Positions 5,555 through 8,395 of a DNA stretch of 8,395 bases are shown here, in pieces (position 1 is the first letter of the stretch; each line of letters begins with the position of its first letter). Made by a program: the position numbers and the translations under genes. This DNA is from Methanosarcinaceae archaeon (GTDB lineage Archaea; Halobacteriota; Methanosarcinia; Methanosarcinales; Methanosarcinaceae). Location of the stretch: assembly GCA_030594665.1 (NCBI GenBank), contig JAUVET010000050.1:1-8395 (forward strand), written 5' to 3'. The notes under the pieces are model-generated. The model was not told the DNA's origin, did not search any database, and saw nothing but the letters and a program-made list of their open reading frames with translations.

Positions 5555-5656
5555 TGTATTATTACAAATGATCGATGGTAAGTTTGAATGGCAATAACAC
5601 CTTCTGATGGCATTATATATGGCTGAATAGTTACTAACAAACTTTACGGGACTGTG

Positions 5657-7996
5657 TCACTTCTGTGCAAACATCATATCAGCCCGCACCAGTTTTATCT
5701 CACCATAGGAGTAATCCTCACCAAGTTTCGTTTTGATGCGTGAAAGGTATTTGCTTCCAACTTCGTTGATTGCATTTTTGATCAGGCATTGTTTTTCCAC
5801 ATCAACCATATGATCGATCGAATCGATCTTTCCAGCCAGAATTAAGTTTTCAATGTGTTCTGCAATTGTGCTCTGGCTCAGGTTCCGAACCCGCGCAATT
5901 TCTTCGATTGACATGTGCTGCCTGTAAAACTTAAGTGTTTCCGCCACAATTGGAGACAAAACATCAGAAGTCGAGTTACGATTTTTTGAAACTTGTGGAG
6001 GAATTGCAGTTGTGTTTTTGGATCGGGGTTCTTTTGACTTGCCATCATTCTCACAGAAATCTGCGATCTCTGCTAAGAACGTACCTCCGTATTTTTCCAG
6101 CTTATGCTCAGCCACACCTGTTATTTTCAAAAACTCCTGCGTAGTCTTTGGGCGTTTCACAGCCATCTGCCGCAGGCTCGTATCTGCAAAGATAATGTAA
6201 GGTGGTAAATTTGCACGGTTAGCCAGCGTTTTTCGAAGTACCCTTAACCTCTCGAACAGATCTGAATCGAGGGCGTTTAACGTCTTTATGGTTGTTGACC
6301 CGGATGTTGACTTGGGGGTAGGCTGAGACTTAGGCATATACTTGGATTTGGATTTAGACATGGATTTGGACTTATACTTTGATCCATATTTCGATCCGGA
6401 TTTTGAATTTGAATTTGACTTATACTTTGACTCATATCCAGATCGCGTACCAACCCTACTTTCCTTAACCTGAACTTTAACATCAGCAGCCGGTTTTGTG
6501 ATCTGTACGGATTCAATATCGCCTAAGACCGCCATGCCTTTTGGGTTCAATTTCAGCAACGGATATCGTGCGCCTTCCACACCCAACACCTCAAGCCGCA
6601 CCATCTCACGTGAGATCGACTGCCACTGGGATTTCGAATATTCGTGACCTGTACTGTAACTTTTCAACATGGTATGACGGTTACCAATGATCTTCTTGGT
6701 CTTTGCACCAACCAGCACATCGATCACATAGTTCATCCCGAACCTCTGGCCAAGTTCTTCAACGCACAACAGCAGTTTCTTTGCAGCCTTTGTGCCATCG
6801 AACATTTCTTTTGGCTCAAGGCACACATCGCAACTCCCGCAGTTGTCGTCTTCAAGTTCCTCCCCGAAATATTTGAGCAACACCTTCCTGCGGCATGAAT
6901 TAGTCTCACAATAGTTGATCATGTCGCGCAACTGGACAAGCGCGATATCACGCTCCTGCTTTTTTCCCATCTTGTTTATGAAATACTCGATCTTGTAACG
7001 GTCACCGTGACCAAAGAACAGGATACAGTCACATTCAAGTCCATCACGCCCACCCCTGCCTGTTTCCTGATAGTAGCTTTCCAGATTCTTTGGCAGGTCA
7101 TAATGGACAACAAACCGCACATTCGGCTTATCGATCCCCATCCCGAAAGCAACGGTCGCCACAATGATCTGGACATCGTCTTTGGTGAACATTTCCTGGT
7201 TCTTTGCACGCACTTTATCGGACAGGCCTGCATGGTATGGGCGCACACCAAAACCGGCTTTATTGAGTTTCTTTGACAGCGAATCCACGGTCTTGCGGCT
7301 CTGGCAATAGATGATGCCGCTTTTTCCCCTGTTCTCTTTCAAATATTGAAGCAATTGACCGTAGGTTTCATTTTTTGGCTTGATCCTGTAGAAAAGGTTC
7401 TTGCGGTCAAAACTTGCCACATATGTACTATGCCCCTTGAATTTCAACTCTGAAACAATATCATTTCGCACCTTTGGGGTTGCAGTCGCAGTCAGTGCGA
7501 TCATTGGTACGGCAAGGAATTTTTTCCGTAGTACCTTGAGTTTTCGATATTCAGGCCTGAAATCATGTCCCCATTCTGAGATACAATGTGCTTCGTCAAT
7601 TGCAAACAGGCTCACATTCGCATTCTTGAGCAAATTAAGAGTATCTGGCATCATTAGCCGCTCCGGTGCGACATAGAGTATCTTGATCCTGTTGTTAGTT
7701 ATGGATGCCTTGATATCCCGAATCTTGCTGTAACTCAATGTACTGTTAAGATATGCAGCCTCAATGCCGTTTGCCTGAAGGGTGTCAACCTGATCCTTCA
7801 TTAAAGAGATAAGAGGAGAAACAACAACTGTCATTCCATCCATCAAAAGTGCAGGCAACTGGAAACAAAGCGATTTACCCCCACCTGTCGGCATCAGCAC
7901 AAAAGTGTCCTTTCCGTTCAGGACATCATTGATAATATCCTCCTGAAGCGGACGGAACAGCGTATAACCAAAGTATTTCCGGAGTGTGTTGTGCAT
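5657..7996 (-). CDS. recQ: ATP-dependent DNA helicase RecQ
   Basis: 779 residues from ATG 7996, where the conserved N-terminus (LRKYFGYTLFRPLQEDII) begins. ATG 8038 would add 14 residues, and a TTG at 8095 lies upstream of the likely TATA box. Order of parts: Q-motif region 8-18; Walker A MPTGGGKS (35-42); DEAH box 134-137 followed by CISEWGHDFRPEY; TATAT (169-173); motif V and VI region ending QETGRGGRDG (310-319); RecQ zinc cysteines C368, C386, C389, C392; winged helix about 404-492; a Ser/Lys/Tyr low-complexity linker about 510-567; HRDC domain about 576-650; and a C-terminal HTH_40-like domain about 679-775. It is a 3'-5' helicase that unwinds forks and recombination intermediates in DNA repair. 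All key motifs are intact. RecQ is patchy in archaea, and a bacterial origin is plausible but not shown here. It is first on the minus strand, with the ArsR-type gene 247 bp downstream under its own promoter. Confidence 0.95.
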   Translation of the reverse strand: MHNTLRKYFGYTLFRPLQEDIINDVLNGKDTFVLMPTGGGKSLCFQLPALLMDGMTVVVSPLISLMKDQVDTLQANGIEAAYLNSTLSYSKIRDIKASITNNRIKILYVAPERLMMPDTLNLLKNANVSLFAIDEAHCISEWGHDFRPEYRKLKVLRKKFLAVPMIALTATATPKVRNDIVSELKFKGHSTYVASFDRKNLFYRIKPKNETYGQLLQYLKENRGKSGIIYCQSRKTVDSLSKKLNKAGFGVRPYHAGLSDKVRAKNQEMFTKDDVQIIVATVAFGMGIDKPNVRFVVHYDLPKNLESYYQETGRGGRDGLECDCILFFGHGDRYKIEYFINKMGKKQERDIALVQLRDMINYCETNSCRRKVLLKYFGEELEDDNCGSCDVCLEPKEMFDGTKAAKKLLLCVEELGQRFGMNYVIDVLVGAKTKKIIGNRHTMLKSYSTGHEYSKSQWQSISREMVRLEVLGVEGARYPLLKLNPKGMAVLGDIESVQITKPAADVKVQVKESRVGTRSGYESKYKSNSNSKSGSKYGSKYKSKSMSKSKSKYMPKSQPTPKSTSGSTTIKTLNALDSDLFERLRVLRKTLANRANLPPYIIFADTSLRQMAVKRPKTTQEFLKITGVAEHKLEKYGGTFLAEIADFCENDGKSKEPRSKNTTAIPPQVSKNRNSTSDVLSPIVAETLKFYRQHMSIEEIARVRNLSQSTIAEHIENLILAGKIDSIDHMVDVEKQCLIKNAINEVGSKYLSRIKTKLGEDYSYGEIKLVRADMMFAQK
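6296..6433 (-). repeat. In-frame degenerate hexanucleotide repeat in recQ
   Basis: Variants of a GGATTT/GGACTT/ATACTT hexamer (plus strand) repeat over about 138 bp and encode alternating Ser and Lys with Tyr, Met, Asn and Gly in the linker between the winged-helix and HRDC domains. The repeat keeps the recQ frame throughout. On the same strand the other frames also stay open, which is expected of a hexamer repeat and is not a second gene. Confidence 0.85.
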
Positions 7997-8076
7997 AGTT
8001 ATACCGATTGAAGTAGAAGTAGATCGATCAGATGTCATATCAGTTGTATTGTTGTTGCACTTAATATGATGTAATT

Positions 8077-8084
8077 GTATATAG
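8077..8084 (-). promoter_or_regulatory. TATA box upstream of recQ
   Basis: The minus strand reads CTATATAC. A start near 8053 would give a leader of about 15 nt to ATG 8038 or 57 nt to ATG 7996, and excludes the TTG at 8095. A weaker CATATTAA box centred near 8065 would make ATG 8038 leaderless, so the start is not settled by promoter position. Confidence 0.4.
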
Positions 8085-8207
8085 CTTTCAGCCAAGCGGG
8101 GTGAAAGTAATCAGATGAAAACATTCTTCGGCGAGCTGGAATATTGTTTCGTTTGTCGCGCACTTAAACTATACCACTCCGCAAGTATAATTTAGAACTG
8201 CAGATGG

Positions 8208-8220
8208 TCACAGAGGATCA
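8208..8220 (+). repeat. Degenerate CACAGAGGA repeat copy
   Basis: TCACAGAGGATCA shares the nine-base core CACAGAGGA with the copy at 8263-8277 and resembles the palindrome arm at 5509-5521. Confidence 0.45.
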
Positions 8221-8262
8221 TTATAACAAAATAAGTATGACCTCTTGCGAGTGAAATTCTGG

Positions 8263-8277
8263 CCACAGAGGACACAG
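8263..8277 (+). repeat. Solo copy of the CCRCAGAGGACAC repeat
   Basis: CCACAGAGGACACAG matches the left arm of the 5508-5554 palindrome (CCGCAGAGGACAC) at 12 of 13 bases but has no facing arm here. It ends two bases before the predicted intron boundary, so a second arm may lie beyond the intron, outside the window. Confidence 0.6.
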
Positions 8278-8279
8278 GA

Positions 8280-8395
8280 GTGCCGAGCAAAATTCATACT
8301 ATCCAGTTGGTGAAAATCCAACCTGAGGAAAGGCTAGCCACCACCTCAGAACTGAACCCCACACCCGGCTTGGTAACAAGCCGATGTGAAGCTGG
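8280..8395 (+). mobile_element. Group II intron, 5' end (truncated by window edge)
   Basis: The first bases GTGCC fit the conserved group II 5' end. The following sequence has the layout of domain I: GTTGG/CCAAC (8306-8310/8318-8322) closing a TGAAAAT loop, CTGAGG/CCTCAG (8323-8328/8344-8349) enclosing AAAGGCTAGCC, then AACTGAACCCCAC, and a 7-bp stem CGGCTTG/CAAGCCG (8366-8372/8377-8383) capped by a GTAA (GNRA) tetraloop, followed by a short TGTG that pairs back to CACA (8360-8363). These blocks are typical of bacterial and methanosarcinal introns carrying a reverse transcriptase. No such gene is in view; it should lie to the right. The exact boundary at 8280 is inferred from the GTGCC. Confidence 0.75.

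Noticed and set aside
6286..6516. Minus-strand frame within recQ encoding Pro/Ser/Asn-rich repeats
   Set aside because: It is an alternative frame of the recQ hexamer repeat; hexamer repeats keep other frames open without coding.
5657..8095. Longest recQ form starting at TTG 8095
   Set aside because: The extra 33 residues have no family similarity, the start would be upstream of the probable TATA box at 8077-8084, and the conserved region begins at ATG 7996.

Overview
The window looks archaeal, and the gene set fits a methanogen or methane-oxidising relative of the Methanosarcinales best. This is inferred from protein families and promoter layout, not from a marker gene. The evidence is an archaeal-type YchF/OBG GTPase with a cysteine cluster and an NKxD motif, a divergent cis-prenyltransferase homologue next to it, a RimI-like acetyltransferase, a DUF5817-like zinc-ribbon protein, a lipobox-plus-C-terminal-anchor surface protein, an ArsR-type regulator, and TATA boxes about 27 nt upstream of several start codons (leaderless geometry). 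Base composition is moderate and somewhat AT-rich.

Layout. Positions 1-862 hold no gene I can support. This stretch is AT-rich and contains a family of short inverted repeats. Positions 863-1363 (minus) encode a zinc-ribbon/winged-helix protein, divergent from a GNAT N-acetyltransferase (1475-1894, plus). The acetyltransferase converges on a two-gene minus-strand unit, YchF (2597-3778) followed by a catalytically degenerate cis-prenyltransferase homologue (1908-2573). Upstream of that unit, also on the minus strand, lie a membrane-anchored surface protein (3890-4744), an ArsR-family regulator (4891-5409) and a RecQ helicase (5657-7996). The right edge carries the start of a group II intron (from about 8280, plus strand), whose body lies beyond the window.

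The most notable structures are: (1) the cis-prenyltransferase homologue lacks the catalytic Asp, the FSTEN motif and one diphosphate-binding Arg but keeps its C-terminal signature, suggesting the non-catalytic subunit of a two-component enzyme; (2) a 34-bp tandem repeat has become the 3' end of the ArsR-like gene and supplies its last 11 residues; (3) a 16-bp perfect palindrome downstream of recQ shares its arm sequence with solo copies beside the group II intron; (4) a second inverted-repeat family sits in the gene-free left end; (5) in-frame hexanucleotide expansions are found in two unrelated genes.

No defence island, CRISPR array, rRNA or tRNA was seen. The genes are mostly housekeeping (protein acetylation, translation-associated GTPase, isoprenoid lipid carrier synthesis, DNA repair). 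The unusual content is repeat-borne rather than a new multi-gene system.
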